The notes under the pieces are model-generated. The model made no database searches, was not told where the DNA came from, and saw only the letters and a program-made list of their open reading frames with translations. Both the position numbers and the translations under genes were made by a program. 64,000 nucleotides of DNA from Cupriavidus phytohabitans (GTDB taxonomy: Bacteria > Pseudomonadota > Gammaproteobacteria > Burkholderiales > Burkholderiaceae), in the NCBI RefSeq assembly GCF_000426345.1, contig NZ_AUFE01000019.1, positions 1 to 64,000 of the forward strand, in the 5' to 3' direction. Positions 1 through 12,038 of this stretch are shown here, in pieces (within the stretch, counting starts at the first letter, position 1; the number at the start of each line of letters is the position of its first letter).

Positions 1-1
1 G

Positions 2-406
2 GCGACCGCGCAGGTGCCCAAGTTCACGGTGATCATCGGCGGCTCGTTCGGGGCCGGCAACTATGGCATGTGCGGCCGTGCGTATTCGCCGCGCTTCCTG
101 TGGATGTGGCCGAACGCGCGCATCTCGGTGATGGGCGGCGAGCAGGCCGCGAGCGTGCTGGCGACGGTGCGCCGCGATGGCATCGAGGCCAGGGGCGGCA
201 AGTGGAGCGCGGAGGAAGAGGATGCCTTCAAGCAGCCGATCCGCGACCAGTACGAGCACCAGGGCCACCCGTACTACGCCAGCGCGCGGCTGTGGGACGA
301 CGGCGTGATCGATCCCGCGCAGACGCGCACGGTGCTGGGGCTGGGCCTGTCGGCCAGCCTGAACGCGCCGATCGAGGATATGAAGTTCGGCGTGTTCCGC
401 ATGTAA
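2..406 (+). CDS. mccB: Methylcrotonoyl-CoA carboxylase beta (carboxyltransferase) subunit, 3' end only
   Basis: The open frame enters from the left edge, so only the last 134 codons are visible. They read [20 protein letters not shown] and continue with a [11 protein letters not shown] segment and [10 protein letters not shown], the typical C-terminal carboxyltransferase core of the biotin-dependent 3-methylcrotonyl-CoA carboxylase beta chain. This subunit transfers CO2 from carboxybiotin to methylcrotonyl-CoA in leucine breakdown. Its partner alpha subunit is encoded at 7421-9439, separated by a hydrolase, liuC and the biotin operon. Propionyl-CoA or geranyl-CoA carboxylase beta chains are relatives, but the neighbouring liuC and mvaB favour methylcrotonyl-CoA. 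The true start lies outside the window. Confidence 0.9.
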   Translation, partial: ATAQVPKFTVIIGGSFGAGNYGMCGRAYSPRFLWMWPNARISVMGGEQAASVLATVRRDGIEARGGKWSAEEEDAFKQPIRDQYEHQGHPYYASARLWDDGVIDPAQTRTVLGLGLSASLNAPIEDMKFGVFRM

Positions 407-488
407 CGCCGTCACGGCATCGGCTCTATCTTCTTCATCGCTTTGTCTGGTTTCATCGGCTTCATCGGTTTTTTGGGCTTCCACTTCC

Positions 489-1379
489 ATGCGTTGCGTG
501 ACCCGTCTGCTTTCCTGCCTTGCCACGGTGCTCGCCTTGCTGCCGGCCTTGCCGGCGCCGGCGCAGACGGGGGCCGGCGCCGGGCAGGCCGCGCCGCGCA
601 TGCGCTTTACCGAGCAGGTGGTGATGCTGCCCAAGGCCGCGATCCCGTCGCGCATCGACCTGGAAGCCACGGTGTTCAAGCCGCCGGGAGAAGGGCCGTT
701 TCCGCTGGTGGTGATCAACCACGGCAAGGCGCCTGGCCGCCCTTTCACGCAGGGGCGCGCACGTTTCGCGGCGCAGAGCGCCGAGTTCCTGCGCCGCGGC
801 TACGTGGTGGTGCTGCCGATGCGGCAGGGCTTCGCGCGCTCGGGCGGCGCCTACGTGGGCGGCAGCTGCGACATCGAGTCCAACGGCATGATGCAGGCCG
901 ACGACGTGGTCGCCACGCTCGACTACATGGCCACGCTCCCCTATATCGACATGGAGCGCATCGTGGTGATCGGGCAATCGCAAGGCGGGCTGACCACCAT
1001 GGCCTTCAGCACCATCGGCTATCCCGGCGTGCGCGGCGTGGTCAACTTTGCCGGCGGGCTGCGCAACCTGAACTGCGCGGACTGGGAAGGCCGGCTGGTC
1101 GACGCCTTCGCCAGCTACGGCAGCGCGGCGCGCTACCCGTCGCTATGGGTGTACGGCGACAACGACAGCTACTGGCCGGTGCCATTGCCCGGCCGCATGT
1201 TCAACGCATACAAGGCGCAGGCCAAAGGCGAAGCGGCCAATGCGCGGCTGTTCGACGTGGGCGAGTTCGCCAACGACTCGCACCGGCTGTTCAGCGCGCG
1301 CGAAGGCATCCCGTTGTGGCTGCCCGAGGTCGCCGCCTTCTTCCACTCGCTCGGCCTGCCGTTCGAGACCGGCTCCTGA
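489..1379 (+). CDS. Secreted alpha/beta hydrolase (dienelactone hydrolase-like)
   Basis: A 296-residue protein begins with a cleavable-looking signal peptide: MRCVTR, a hydrophobic run LLSCLATVLALLPALPAP, then AQ. The alpha/beta hydrolase core follows, with an oxyanion-side HGKAPG at about residue 78 and the nucleophile elbow GQSQGG near residue 162. A late Asp (YGDNDSYW) and His (NDSHRL) can complete the triad. It sits between mccB and liuC on the same strand but has no known role in leucine catabolism; the substrate cannot be told from sequence. It is probably a periplasmic esterase or carboxymethylenebutenolidase-like enzyme. Confidence 0.75.
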   Translation: MRCVTRLLSCLATVLALLPALPAPAQTGAGAGQAAPRMRFTEQVVMLPKAAIPSRIDLEATVFKPPGEGPFPLVVINHGKAPGRPFTQGRARFAAQSAEFLRRGYVVVLPMRQGFARSGGAYVGGSCDIESNGMMQADDVVATLDYMATLPYIDMERIVVIGQSQGGLTTMAFSTIGYPGVRGVVNFAGGLRNLNCADWEGRLVDAFASYGSAARYPSLWVYGDNDSYWPVPLPGRMFNAYKAQAKGEAANARLFDVGEFANDSHRLFSAREGIPLWLPEVAAFFHSLGLPFETGS

Positions 1380-1423
1380 GCCGCACCCGCTAACCATTCA
1401 GACATCCGCCAACGGAGCGAACC

Positions 1424-2212
1424 ATGGAATTCACCACCCTCACCGTCAATATCGCCAACCACGTCGCCACCGTGACGCTGAACCGGCCAGACGTGCGCAA
1501 TGCCTTCAACGAGACCGTGATCGCGGAAGTCACCGGCGCCTTCCGCGCACTCGGCGACATGGACGAGGTGCGCGCCATCGTGCTGGCCGGCAACGGGCCG
1601 GCCTTCTGTGCGGGCGCCGACCTGAACTGGATGAAGAAGATGGCCGGCTACTCCGACGACCAGAACCGGGCAGACGCGCTGACGCTGGCGCAGATGCTGT
1701 ATACGGTGTGGTCGTGCCCGCGCCCGGTGATTGCGCGCATCCAGGGCGACACCTACGCCGGCGGCATGGGGCTGGTCGCCGCGTGCGACATCGCGGTGGC
1801 CGCCGAGCACGCGCATTTCTGCCTGTCCGAGGCGCGGCTGGGGCTGCTTCCCGCCACCATCAGCCCCTACGTGATCCGCGCCATGGGCGAGCAGGCGGCG
1901 CGCCGTTACTTCATCACCGCGGAGCGTTTCGATTCGGCCGAGGCGCTGCGGCTGGGCTTCGTGCATGCGGTGGTGCCGGCCGAGGCGCTCGACGCCAAGG
2001 TGGCCGAGCTGGCGACCGCGCTGGTCGGCAACAGCCCCAATGCCGTGCGCGAGAGCAAGCGGCTGGTGCAGGATATTGCGGGGCAGGTGATCGATGACGA
2101 CCTGCTGGCGGATACGGCGGATCGGATTGCGAAGATCCGGGCGTCGGAGGAAGGGAAGGAAGGGGTGAGGTCGTTCCTGGAAAAGCGGACGCCGTCGTGG
2201 CGGCCGGCCTGA
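1424..2212 (+). CDS. liuC: Enoyl-CoA hydratase/isomerase family, probable methylglutaconyl-CoA hydratase
   Basis: This 262-residue crotonase-fold protein has the family length. The oxyanion-hole segments are visible: FCAGADLNWMKKM near residues 63-75 and GDTYAGGMGLVAACDIAVA near 108-126, with a catalytic Glu-type segment (LSEARLGLLPATISPYV) after it. Its place between the mccB and mccA subunits makes hydration of 3-methylglutaconyl-CoA to HMG-CoA the likely reaction, followed by cleavage by the lyase at 10580-11515. The start ATG follows a purine-rich GGAGCGAACC. A generic enoyl-CoA hydratase role cannot be excluded from sequence alone. Confidence 0.85.
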   Translation: MEFTTLTVNIANHVATVTLNRPDVRNAFNETVIAEVTGAFRALGDMDEVRAIVLAGNGPAFCAGADLNWMKKMAGYSDDQNRADALTLAQMLYTVWSCPRPVIARIQGDTYAGGMGLVAACDIAVAAEHAHFCLSEARLGLLPATISPYVIRAMGEQAARRYFITAERFDSAEALRLGFVHAVVPAEALDAKVAELATALVGNSPNAVRESKRLVQDIAGQVIDDDLLADTADRIAKIRASEEGKEGVRSFLEKRTPSWRPA

Positions 2213-2270
2213 GGGGGGCGATGATTTGGATGCCTTGCCTGCGGCTGGTATCTGGTAGTGCTTGATATGC

Positions 2271-2539
2271 CTGGTTCCGCCCTCCTGGGCGGGTCACTTT
2301 TTGTCCGAGCGACGAAAAGTAACCAAAAAGCGCGTTACTGCCCTGGGCGGGCGGCCACTCTTATCGTAGTGTGCGGGGGCTTTCGTACGGGGCTGCGCTT
2401 CCTCACATAGCAGGGCTGCCTGCCGCCGTGGTGCGCCATGGTGGCCCGGGATTGACGCAGTTTTCGGACCAGCCCCGAGCTGTGGATAGTCCCTGCTGCT
2501 GACGTCAACGTAGGGACGCCTACGGCTGCGCTGCGCGCC
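2271..2539. repeat. Dispersed structured repeat, copy A
   Basis: About 270 bases from CTGGTTCCGCCCTCCTGGGC to GCTGCGCTGCGCGCC recur, diverged, at 52387-52655; the first about 70 bases recur inverted at 52989-53053. The start folds as two consecutive hairpins: CCGCCC-TCCT-GGGCGG, then a 10-bp stem at 2296-2320 with loop CGAGC. Short open frames in it show no protein character. It occupies the gap between liuC and bioA. Confidence 0.8.
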
Positions 2540-2642
2540 GTCAGCATCGCAGGTCATGTGCTCGGGCATGGAACGCATCGCTGCGCTCGCTTAGCGCTAT
2601 CGCTGGCGAACCCTCCAACGGCTTCTCCCACGCTTGTTTGCT

Positions 2643-2668
2643 CCCCTCTCCCGCTCGCGGGAGAGGGG
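2643..2668. repeat. CCCCTCTCCCGC inverted repeat (hairpin element)
   Basis: A perfect 12-bp inverted repeat (CCCCTCTCCCGC / GCGGGAGAGGGG) with a two-base centre. A near copy occurs at 13688-13717 between two convergent genes. No T-run follows, so this copy is more likely a dispersed palindromic element than a classic intrinsic terminator. Confidence 0.6.
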
Positions 2669-2925
2669 CCGGGGGAGAGGGCCGGAGCGTCAACGGAGCC
2701 AGGCCTCAAAAAAACCTCCATCCATTTTGCGTGGAGATCGCGGCACGCAACTCCCAAGTTCCATGCTTCACCCCTATAAAATCGTCGAAATCACGCGAAC
2801 CGGCGCCCAAAACAAAAAAATCGCCTTCATTGCCAATCCCGCGCGGACGTTCCTAACATGACCCTCCCAACCGTCAGCCGCGTTGCAGCAATGCGCACGC
2901 AGACGGTCAACAAAGGAGGGCTACC
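2669..2925. other. Leader region of the biotin operon, no gene seen
   Basis: This completes the 713-base gap between liuC and bioA, which starts with repeat copy A. It is A-rich around 2770-2830, unlike the surrounding coding DNA, and is where a bio promoter is expected. I do not recognise a BirA operator or a convincing sigma-70 pair. A strong Shine-Dalgarno AAAGGAGGG (2912-2920) precedes the TTG start of bioA. Confidence 0.5.
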
Positions 2926-4326
2926 TTGGATCACCTGTCCCTTTCCCCAGGCGGCGAGCAGTCGCTGGGCCAGCGCAGCCGCAATGCGGTCTGGCACCCC
3001 TGCACCCGCCTGCGCCCCGATGACGACGCCCTGCCGCTGGCGATTGTGCGCGGCGAAGGCCCGTGGCTGTTCGATGCCGACGGCCGCCGCTATTTCGACG
3101 CCACCAGTTCGTGGTGGGTCAACCTGTTCGGCCATGCCAACCCGCGCATCAACGCCGCGCTGGCGGGCCAGCTGGAGACGCTCGGGCATGTGATGCTCGC
3201 CGGCTGCACCCACGCCCCCGCGGTCGAACTGGCCGAGCGCCTGTCCGCGCTGAGCGGCGGCGCGCTCGGCAATGTGTTCTACGCCTCGGATGGCGCCTCG
3301 GCGGTCGAGATCGCGCTGAAGATGAGCTTCCACTACTGGCGCAACACCGGGCTGCCTGCCAAGCGCGAGTTCGTCTGCCTGCGCAACGGCTACCACGGCG
3401 AGACCGTTGGCGCACTGGCGGTGACCGACGTGGAAATCTTCCGCGACGCCTACGACCCGCTGATCCGCCGCGCGCATGTGGTGATGTCGCCCGACGCGCG
3501 CCAGGCCGTGGGCGGCGAGTCGGCCGCCGACGTGGCCGCGCGCGCGCTGGCGGAGCTGGAAACGCTGCTGCGCGAGCGCGCCGGCCAGATTGCCGCGCTG
3601 ATCGTCGAGCCGCTGGTGCAGGGCGCCGCCGGCATGGCGATGCATGACCCGTCTTATCTCGACGGCGCGCGCGCGTTGTGCGATCGCTACCGGGTGCACC
3701 TGATCGCCGACGAGATCGCGGTCGGCTGCGGACGCACCGGCACCTTCTTCGCATGGGAGCAGTCGCGGCGCACCGAGGCTGCGCTGCCCGCGCATGCGTG
3801 GCCCGATTTCCTGTGCCTGTCCAAGGGCATCAGCGGCGGCTACCTGCCGCTGTCGCTGGTGCTGTCGCGCCCGGAAATCCAGCGTGCCTTCATCGCCGAC
3901 GAACTGGCGCGCAGCTTCCTGCATTCGCACTCGTACACCGGCAACCCGCTGGCCTGCCGCGCCGCGCTGGCCACGCTCGACCTGTTCGAGCAGGACAATG
4001 TGATCGAACAGAACCGCGAACGCGCCCGCTGGCTGGCCGAAGCGATGGCGCCGCTGGCTGCCGACGCGCGCCTGCAGCACGTGCGCCAGCGCGGGCTGAT
4101 CTGGGCCGCCGACGTGCGCGACGATGTGGCAAGCGCCGATTTCTCCGCGCGCTTCCACCATGCCGCGCGGGCACGCGAACTGCTGGTTCGCCCGATCGGC
4201 AATACGTTGTATGTGCTGCCGCCCTATGTCTTCGATGCCGCCCAGGCGCACTGGCTGGGCCAGCAACTACTGGCCACGCTCGACGATGTCACCACCACCA
4301 GCGCGGAGGTCCGCCATGCTGCTTGA
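2926..4326 (+). CDS. bioA: Adenosylmethionine-8-amino-7-oxononanoate aminotransferase
   Basis: A class-III PLP aminotransferase of 466 residues that converts KAPA to DAPA using S-adenosylmethionine as amino donor, the second step of the biotin ring pathway. Family marks include [10 protein letters not shown] near the N-terminus, [13 protein letters not shown] around residue 63, the Asp of [14 protein letters not shown] and the PLP lysine in [16 protein letters not shown] (about residue 300). The start is TTG, chosen because AAAGGAGGG lies six bases upstream and the family motif follows shortly. It opens the operon bioA-F-D-B; its end overlaps bioF by 11 bases, which suggests translational coupling. 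Confidence 0.93.
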   Translation: MDHLSLSPGGEQSLGQRSRNAVWHPCTRLRPDDDALPLAIVRGEGPWLFDADGRRYFDATSSWWVNLFGHANPRINAALAGQLETLGHVMLAGCTHAPAVELAERLSALSGGALGNVFYASDGASAVEIALKMSFHYWRNTGLPAKREFVCLRNGYHGETVGALAVTDVEIFRDAYDPLIRRAHVVMSPDARQAVGGESAADVAARALAELETLLRERAGQIAALIVEPLVQGAAGMAMHDPSYLDGARALCDRYRVHLIADEIAVGCGRTGTFFAWEQSRRTEAALPAHAWPDFLCLSKGISGGYLPLSLVLSRPEIQRAFIADELARSFLHSHSYTGNPLACRAALATLDLFEQDNVIEQNRERARWLAEAMAPLAADARLQHVRQRGLIWAADVRDDVASADFSARFHHAARARELLVRPIGNTLYVLPPYVFDAAQAHWLGQQLLATLDDVTTTSAEVRHAA

Positions 4327-5530
4327 ACAACTGAAACAGGCCGCCGCGCAGCGCCAGCAACTGGCCCTGACGCGCCGCCGCCGCATCGCCCACACCGCGT
4401 GCGCGCCGCATCAGGTGGTGGGCGTCGTCGACGTGCAACCCCAATCGCTGCTGACGTTCTGCAGCAACGATTACCTCGGACTGGCCAACCATCCGCAGGT
4501 GATCGCCGCGCTGGCGGAAGGCGCGCACCGCTACGGTGCCGGCAGCGGCGCGTCACACCTGGTCAGCGGCCACTCGCTCGCGCATGCGCAGCTGGAGGAA
4601 GAGTTGGCACGCTGGTTCGCGCCGCATATCCCGCACGCGCAGACGCTGTACTTCTGCACCGGCTACATGGCCAACATGGCGGTGCTGACCGCGTTGGGCA
4701 CGGCCGGCGCGACGCTGTTCTGCGAATCGCTCAACCACGCCTCGCTCATCGACGGCGCACGGCTGGCACGCGCCGACGTGCAGCGCTATCCGCATTGCGA
4801 CACCGCCGCGCTGGAAGCGCTGCTGGCGGCGAGCACCAGCGAGCGCAAGCTGATCGTCACCGACAGCGTGTTCAGCATGGACGGCAACGTCGCGCCGCTG
4901 CGCCGGCTGCTGGAGCTGGCCGAGCGCTACGACGCGTGGATCATCGTCGACGACGCGCATGGCTTCGGCGTGCTGGGTGAGCAGGGCCACGGCGTGCTGG
5001 AAGCGCTGGGGCTGTCGTCCGAGCGCTTTGTCTATATCGGTACGCTGGGCAAGGCCGCCGGCGTGGCGGGCGCGTTCGTCGCCGCGCATGAGACCGTGAT
5101 CGAGCATCTGGTCAACACCGCGCGGCCGTATATCTACACCACGGCCGCGCCGCCTGCGGTGGCGCATGCATTGCTGGCGAGCCTGGCGATCATCGAAGGC
5201 GAGGAAGGCCGGCAACGCCGTGCGCAACTGATGCGCTGCATTGCATTGCTGCGCGAAGGCCTGGCACGGCTGGCCGCCAGCGCCGGCTGGTCGCTGGGCG
5301 AGAGCCAGACCGCGATCCAGCCGCTGATCATTGGCGACAACGCGGCGTCGCTGGCGCTGTCGGCGGCGCTGGAGGCCGGCGGCATCCGCGTCGGCGCGAT
5401 CCGGCCGCCGACCGTGCCGGAGGGCACGGCGCGGCTGCGCATCACGCTGTGCGCCGCGCACGACGAAGCCGACGTGCGCCGCCTGCTCGACGCCCTGTCC
5501 GGGGCGATGCCGCGCAAGGAGGCTGCATGA
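4316..5530 (+). CDS. bioF: 8-amino-7-oxononanoate synthase
   Basis: A 404-residue alpha-oxoamine synthase that condenses pimeloyl-ACP/CoA with alanine to form KAPA. Visible marks are [27 protein letters not shown], the PLP-Asp in [18 protein letters not shown] and the PLP lysine in [15 protein letters not shown]. The ATG at 4316 lies inside the end of bioA, behind GGAGG (4305-4309). Upstream in-frame sequence belongs to bioA read in another frame. The stop overlaps the bioD start as ATGA. Confidence 0.93.
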   Translation: MLLEQLKQAAAQRQQLALTRRRRIAHTACAPHQVVGVVDVQPQSLLTFCSNDYLGLANHPQVIAALAEGAHRYGAGSGASHLVSGHSLAHAQLEEELARWFAPHIPHAQTLYFCTGYMANMAVLTALGTAGATLFCESLNHASLIDGARLARADVQRYPHCDTAALEALLAASTSERKLIVTDSVFSMDGNVAPLRRLLELAERYDAWIIVDDAHGFGVLGEQGHGVLEALGLSSERFVYIGTLGKAAGVAGAFVAAHETVIEHLVNTARPYIYTTAAPPAVAHALLASLAIIEGEEGRQRRAQLMRCIALLREGLARLAASAGWSLGESQTAIQPLIIGDNAASLALSAALEAGGIRVGAIRPPTVPEGTARLRITLCAAHDEADVRRLLDALSGAMPRKEAA

Positions 5531-6264
5531 TTGCGCCGCGCAATTTCGCGTGCTTTGTGACCGGCACCGATACCGGCGTCGGCAAGACCCACGCCAGCGC
5601 CACGCTGCTGCATGCGCTCCACGGCGCCGGCTACCGCACCGCGGGCATGAAGCCGGTCGCCAGCGGCAGCGAATGGCGCGACGGCCACTGGCACAACGAC
5701 GACGTGGCCCAGCTGCGCGCCGCCAGTTCGGTGACGGTGCCGCTCGGCCATACCTGCCCGTTCCTGCTGCGCACGCCGTGCTCGCCGCACCTGGCGGCGG
5801 CGCACGAAGGGGTGCGCATCACGCGCGCGCCGATCCGCGAAGCGTTCGACGCGCTGCGCCGCCAGGCCGATGCCGTGGTGGTGGAGGGCGTGGGCGGGTT
5901 CCACGTTCCGCTCGACGCCGGCGCCGTGCGCTGGAGCACCGCCGACCTGGCCGTGATGCTGGGCCTGCCGGTGGTGATGGTGGTCGGCATCCGCCTGGGG
6001 TGCCTCAACCACGCGGTGCTGACCGCCGAAGCGGTCCGCGCGCGCGGCCTGGTGCTGGCCGGCTGGATCGCCAACCGGGTCGACCCCGACATGCTGCTCG
6101 CCGACGAGAACATCGCCACGCTGCATGCATCGCTGGACGCGCCGTGCCTGGGCGAGCTGCCCTGGCAACTCGACCCCGCCGCCGCCGCTACGCGCCTAGA
6201 CCTCGCGCCGCTGTTTGCCGCCACCGCCAAATCCCGGGCCGAGGCCGCCAGCCTCGCTGCCTGA
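5527..6264 (+). CDS. bioD: Dethiobiotin synthetase
   Basis: A 245-residue ATP-dependent carboxylase that forms the ureido ring of dethiobiotin from DAPA and CO2. The P-loop [12 protein letters not shown] lies at residues 13-24. The downstream [10 protein letters not shown] and [10 protein letters not shown] match DAPA- and Mg-binding segments of the family. The ATG at 5527 overlaps the bioF stop (ATGA) and follows AAGGAGG. Twenty-three bases separate it from bioB. Confidence 0.92.
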   Translation: MIAPRNFACFVTGTDTGVGKTHASATLLHALHGAGYRTAGMKPVASGSEWRDGHWHNDDVAQLRAASSVTVPLGHTCPFLLRTPCSPHLAAAHEGVRITRAPIREAFDALRRQADAVVVEGVGGFHVPLDAGAVRWSTADLAVMLGLPVVMVVGIRLGCLNHAVLTAEAVRARGLVLAGWIANRVDPDMLLADENIATLHASLDAPCLGELPWQLDPAAAATRLDLAPLFAATAKSRAEAASLAA

Positions 6265-6287
6265 ACCAGAATCCGACTGAAAACAAC

Positions 6288-7310
6288 ATGACCCAAGCCC
6301 ACACCGTTACCACCATCTCCGCCGAATCGCTGCGCCAGACCGCCCGCCAGCACGCATTGCCCGACGACGCCAAATGGCGCGTCGACGACGTCGCCGCACT
6401 GTTCGCGCTGCCGTTCAACGACCTGCTGTTCCGCGCCCAGCAGGTGCATCGCGAGAACTTCGACGCCAACACCGTGCAGCTGTCGACGCTGCTGTCGATC
6501 AAGACCGGCGGCTGCGAGGAGGACTGCGGCTATTGCCCGCAAAGCGCGCACCACGACGCCGGCGTCAAGGCCGAGAAGCTGATGGCGCTGGACGAGGTGC
6601 TCGACGCCGCGCGCGCCGCCAAGGCCAACGGTGCCACGCGCTTCTGCATGGGCGCCGCCTGGCGCAGCCCCAAGGACCGCCACCTCGAGCCCGTGATGGA
6701 CATGGTGCGCGAGGTCAAGGCGATGGGCCTGGAGACCTGCGTCACGCTGGGCATGCTCAAGGCGGAGCAGGCGCGGCAGCTCAAGGAAGCCGGGCTGGAC
6801 TACTACAACCACAACCTGGATACCTCGCCCGAGTTCTACGGCAAGATCATCACCACGCGCACCTACCAGGACCGGCTCGACACCATCGGCCACGTGCGCG
6901 ACGCCGGCATCAACGTCTGCTGCGGCGGCATCGTCGGCATGGGCGAATCGCGCGAGGCCCGCGCCGGCCTGATCGCCCAGCTGGCCAATATGGACCCGTA
7001 CCCGGAGTCGGTGCCCATCAACAACCTGGTCCAGGTCGAAGGCACGCCACTGGCCGGCACCGAGGCGCTGGACCCGTTCGAGTTCGTCCGCACCATTGCC
7101 GTGGCCCGCATCACCATGCCCGGGGCGATGGTGCGCCTGTCCGCCGGCCGCGAGGCCATGGATGAGGCCTTGCAGGCGCTGTGCTTCATGGCCGGCGCCA
7201 ATTCGATCTTCTACGGCGAAAAGCTGCTGACCACCGGCAACCCGCAAGCCGACCGCGATCGCGCCCTGCTGGCCCGCCTGGACATCCGCGCGGAGGGTTA
7301 CGCGGGGTAA
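6288..7310 (+). CDS. bioB: Biotin synthase (radical SAM)
   Basis: A 340-residue radical SAM enzyme that inserts sulfur into dethiobiotin. The [4Fe-4S] motif CEEDCGYC is clear, followed by PQSAHH, and the CMGAAWR and [11 protein letters not shown] segments are those of BioB, including cysteines and the Arg that bind the auxiliary cluster ([10 protein letters not shown] near the C-terminus). It is the last gene of bioA-F-D-B. The ATG at 6288 is chosen because the [12 protein letters not shown] leader and family core follow; farther upstream the frame is bioD shadow. Confidence 0.94.
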   Translation: MTQAHTVTTISAESLRQTARQHALPDDAKWRVDDVAALFALPFNDLLFRAQQVHRENFDANTVQLSTLLSIKTGGCEEDCGYCPQSAHHDAGVKAEKLMALDEVLDAARAAKANGATRFCMGAAWRSPKDRHLEPVMDMVREVKAMGLETCVTLGMLKAEQARQLKEAGLDYYNHNLDTSPEFYGKIITTRTYQDRLDTIGHVRDAGINVCCGGIVGMGESREARAGLIAQLANMDPYPESVPINNLVQVEGTPLAGTEALDPFEFVRTIAVARITMPGAMVRLSAGREAMDEALQALCFMAGANSIFYGEKLLTTGNPQADRDRALLARLDIRAEGYAG

Positions 7311-7420
7311 TCACGCGGAATAGTCACGCGGCATGGTTGCGCGAGATAGCGACGCGGAATTAACCCATTGGACACCTCCCCGCCGTAAGATGCCGATAAC
7401 GGCATAACAAGGAGGGAGCC

Positions 7421-9439
<2,019 letters not shown>

Positions 9440-9597
9440 GCGCCGCGCTACGGACGGGGTTTGGGCCGATGCCTGACCCCGATCGCATTCCTCTGCCAAA
9501 ATACCCTTTTGAGCGATCAACTCCTGCCCTCATTCCCGCGCACGCGGAAATGGCAATGGACGCCGCTTCGCCCCCGCAACCTCCCCCTGGAGACATG

Positions 9598-10539
9598 ATG
9601 AAGTTGCAGTTGTACGTCCCCGACGGCCGCTATGACCCGTGGATCGAAGGCTTTGCCGAGGCCTTGCCCGAAGCCGAATGCGTGACCTGGGAGGGCAGCC
9701 GCGGCGAGCCCGCCGACTACGCCGTGGTGTGGCGCCCGCCGGTGGAGATGCTGCGCGGCCGCACCGACCTGAAGGCGGTCTTCAACCTTGGCGCCGGCGT
9801 CGACGGCATTCTGCGGCTGCGCGACGAGGCGCCCGATGCGTTGCCTGCCGGCGTGCCGATCGTGCGGCTGGACGATGCCGGCATGGCCGCGCAGATGGCC
9901 GAGTACGTCACCCACGCCGTGCTGCGCTATTTCCGCAAGCTCGACGCCTATGAGGCGCAGGAGCGCGCCGGCAACTGGAAATTCCTCAAGCCGCATCGCC
10001 GCGCCGACTTCACCATCGGCGTGATGGGCGTGGGCACGCTCGGCACGCATATCGCCCGCACGCTGGCCGGCTTCGGCTTCCCGGTGCGCGGCTGGAGCCG
10101 CACCGCGCGCGCGATCGAAGGCGTCAACGGGTTCTATGGCGATGCGGGCCAGGCGCCGTTCCTGAACGGCCTGCGCGTGCTGGTCAATGTGCTGCCGCTG
10201 ACACCGCAGACCGAGAACATCCTGAACGCCGGCCTGTTCGCGCGGCTGGCGCAGGGCGCCTATGTGATCAACGTGGCGCGCGGCCAGCACCTGGTCGAGG
10301 AAGACCTGCTGGCCGCGGTCCAGTCGGGCCAGGTCGCGGGCGCCACGCTAGACGTGTTCCGCACCGAGCCGCTGCCGGCGGATCATCCGTTCTGGCAGGA
10401 GCCGCGCATCACGGTGACGCCGCATATCTCGGCGCTGACGCTGCGCGAGGACAGCATCGCCCAGATCGCCGGCAAGATCCGCGCGCTGCGCGCGGGCCAG
10501 CCCATCGCCGGCGTGGTCGACCTGCAGCGCGGGTACTGA
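9598..10539 (+). CDS. D-2-hydroxyacid dehydrogenase, glyoxylate/hydroxypyruvate reductase A type
   Basis: A 313-residue NAD(P)-dependent reductase of the GhrA branch. The Rossmann loop reads GVMGVGTLGTHIA (about residue 140), and the catalytic Arg, Glu and His lie in INVARGQHL, the FRTEPL region and TPHISALT. It reduces glyoxylate or hydroxypyruvate in relatives. The second of two adjacent ATGs (9598) is taken because GGAG sits five bases upstream of it; the first would be too close. It lies between mccA and mvaB and may be cotranscribed, but has no defined step in leucine degradation. Confidence 0.82.
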   Translation: MKLQLYVPDGRYDPWIEGFAEALPEAECVTWEGSRGEPADYAVVWRPPVEMLRGRTDLKAVFNLGAGVDGILRLRDEAPDALPAGVPIVRLDDAGMAAQMAEYVTHAVLRYFRKLDAYEAQERAGNWKFLKPHRRADFTIGVMGVGTLGTHIARTLAGFGFPVRGWSRTARAIEGVNGFYGDAGQAPFLNGLRVLVNVLPLTPQTENILNAGLFARLAQGAYVINVARGQHLVEEDLLAAVQSGQVAGATLDVFRTEPLPADHPFWQEPRITVTPHISALTLREDSIAQIAGKIRALRAGQPIAGVVDLQRGY

Positions 10540-10579
10540 GCGCCGGCACACCACAACGAATAACAGACAGGAGACGGTC

Positions 10580-11515
10580 ATGACCATCCCGAACTATGTG
10601 AAGATCGTCGAAGTCGGCCCGCGCGACGGCCTGCAGAATGAAAAGGCCATGGTGCCGACCGACGTCAAGGTCGCGCTGGTCAACCAGCTGACCGACGCCG
10701 GCTTCGTCAATATCGAGGCCGCCTCGTTCGTCTCGCCCAAGTGGGTGCCGCAGATGGCCGACGGCGCGGATGTGATGGCCCGCATCCAGCGTCGGCCCGG
10801 CACGCTGTATTCGGTGCTGACGCCGAACATGAAAGGCTTCGAAGGCGCCGTCGCGGCCGGCGCCGACGAGGTAGTGATCTTCGGCGCCGCCAGCGAAGCG
10901 TTCTCGCAGAAGAACATCAACTGCTCGATCGCCGAGTCGATCCAGCGCTTCGAGCCGGTCGCCGCCGCCGCGAAAGAGAAGGGCGTGCGCCTGCGCGGCA
11001 GCATCTCGTGCGCGCTGGGCTGCCCCTACCAGGGCGAGGTTCCGGTCAGTGCCGTGGTCGACGTGGTGCGCCGCATGCGCGAGCTGGGCTGCGACGAGAT
11101 CGATATCGCCGACACCATCGGCGTGGGCACGCCGGTGCGCGTGCAGGAAGTGATGCGGGCGGCCGCCGCCGAGTTCGCGCTGGACCGGCTCTCGGGCCAT
11201 TTCCACGACACCTACGGCCAGGCGCTGTCCAACATCCTGGCCAGCCTGGAAGTGGGCATCTCGATTTTCCACGCCTCGGTCGCCGGGCTGGGCGGCTGCC
11301 CGTATGCCAAGGGCGCGACCGGCAATGTGGCGACCGAAGACGTGCTGTACATGCTGCACGGCATGGGCATCCATACCGGCATCGACCTGGAGGCGGTGGT
11401 GCGCACCGGCGACTACATCTCGCAGGCGATCGGCCGCGCCAACAGCTCTCGCGTGGGCCGGGCGCTGCTGACCAAATGGGCCGCCGCCAGCGATGCGGCG
11501 CCGGCCTGCGCCTGA
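10580..11515 (+). CDS. mvaB: Hydroxymethylglutaryl-CoA lyase
   Basis: A 311-residue TIM-barrel lyase that splits HMG-CoA to acetoacetate and acetyl-CoA, the last step of leucine breakdown. The metal- and substrate-binding VGPRDGLQNE lies at residues 12-21, SFVSPKWVPQM at about 50, HFHDTYGQ near 212, and the catalytic-cysteine signature GLGGCPYAKGATGN near 242. An ACAGGAGACGG site precedes the ATG. It closes the leucine cluster that includes liuC and both methylcrotonyl-CoA carboxylase subunits. Confidence 0.93.
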   Translation: MTIPNYVKIVEVGPRDGLQNEKAMVPTDVKVALVNQLTDAGFVNIEAASFVSPKWVPQMADGADVMARIQRRPGTLYSVLTPNMKGFEGAVAAGADEVVIFGAASEAFSQKNINCSIAESIQRFEPVAAAAKEKGVRLRGSISCALGCPYQGEVPVSAVVDVVRRMRELGCDEIDIADTIGVGTPVRVQEVMRAAAAEFALDRLSGHFHDTYGQALSNILASLEVGISIFHASVAGLGGCPYAKGATGNVATEDVLYMLHGMGIHTGIDLEAVVRTGDYISQAIGRANSSRVGRALLTKWAAASDAAPACA

Positions 11516-11537
11516 GCTCGAAAAACAAGGAGAACGC

Positions 11538-12038
11538 ATGACGGCAAGTAACGAAGCGCTGCCCGAATCCGCGCAGCGCGTGGCGGACCTGCTGGCCGGG
11601 CTCGGCCACGACCGCCCGGTGGTGATGCTGCCCGCCACCGGCAAGACCTCCGCCGAAGCCGCGGCGGGGCTGGGCTGCAGCGTGGCGGAGATCGCCAAGT
11701 CGATCATCTTCCGCCGCGTCGAGGACGATGCGCCGGTGCTGGTGATCGCCAGCGGCAGCAACCGCGTCGACGAGGCCAAGGTGGCGGCGCGTGTGGGCGC
11801 GCTGGGCAAGGCCGATGCGCGCTTCGTGCGCGAGAAGACCGGCTATGCCATCGGCGGCGTCTGCCCGATCGGCCATGCGGTCGCGCCGGTGATGCTGCTC
11901 GACCAGGACCTGTTCCGCTACGACAGCCTGTGGGCTGCCGCCGGCCATCCGCATGCTGTGTTCAACCTGACGCCGCAGCAACTGCAGCAGATGACCGGCG
12001 CGGAGGTTGCCGACGTGGCCGCCGGAGCGCCGGCATGA
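11538..12038 (+). CDS. YbaK/EbsC-family aminoacyl-tRNA editing protein
   Basis: A 166-residue protein with the fold of the trans-editing domain that hydrolyses mischarged tRNA (YbaK removes Cys from tRNA-Pro). The invariant lysine lies in EIAKSIIFR, with GYAIGGVCPIGH and DQDLFRYDSLWAAAGHP following, as in the family. The ATG is taken at 11538, directly after AAGGAGAACGC. The stop overlaps the next start as ATGA. Which tRNA it edits is not evident; other members deacylate Ala-tRNA-Pro. Confidence 0.8.
   Translation: MTASNEALPESAQRVADLLAGLGHDRPVVMLPATGKTSAEAAAGLGCSVAEIAKSIIFRRVEDDAPVLVIASGSNRVDEAKVAARVGALGKADARFVREKTGYAIGGVCPIGHAVAPVMLLDQDLFRYDSLWAAAGHPHAVFNLTPQQLQQMTGAEVADVAAGAPA

Noticed and set aside
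2294..2861. Short frames between liuC and bioA
   Set aside because: Same repeat-derived frames as above and palindromic-repeat translations; no ribosome sites.
5331..6287. N-terminal extension of bioB
   Set aside because: The frame is open through bioD but the extra residues are Arg-rich shadow; the BioB family start is at 6288.
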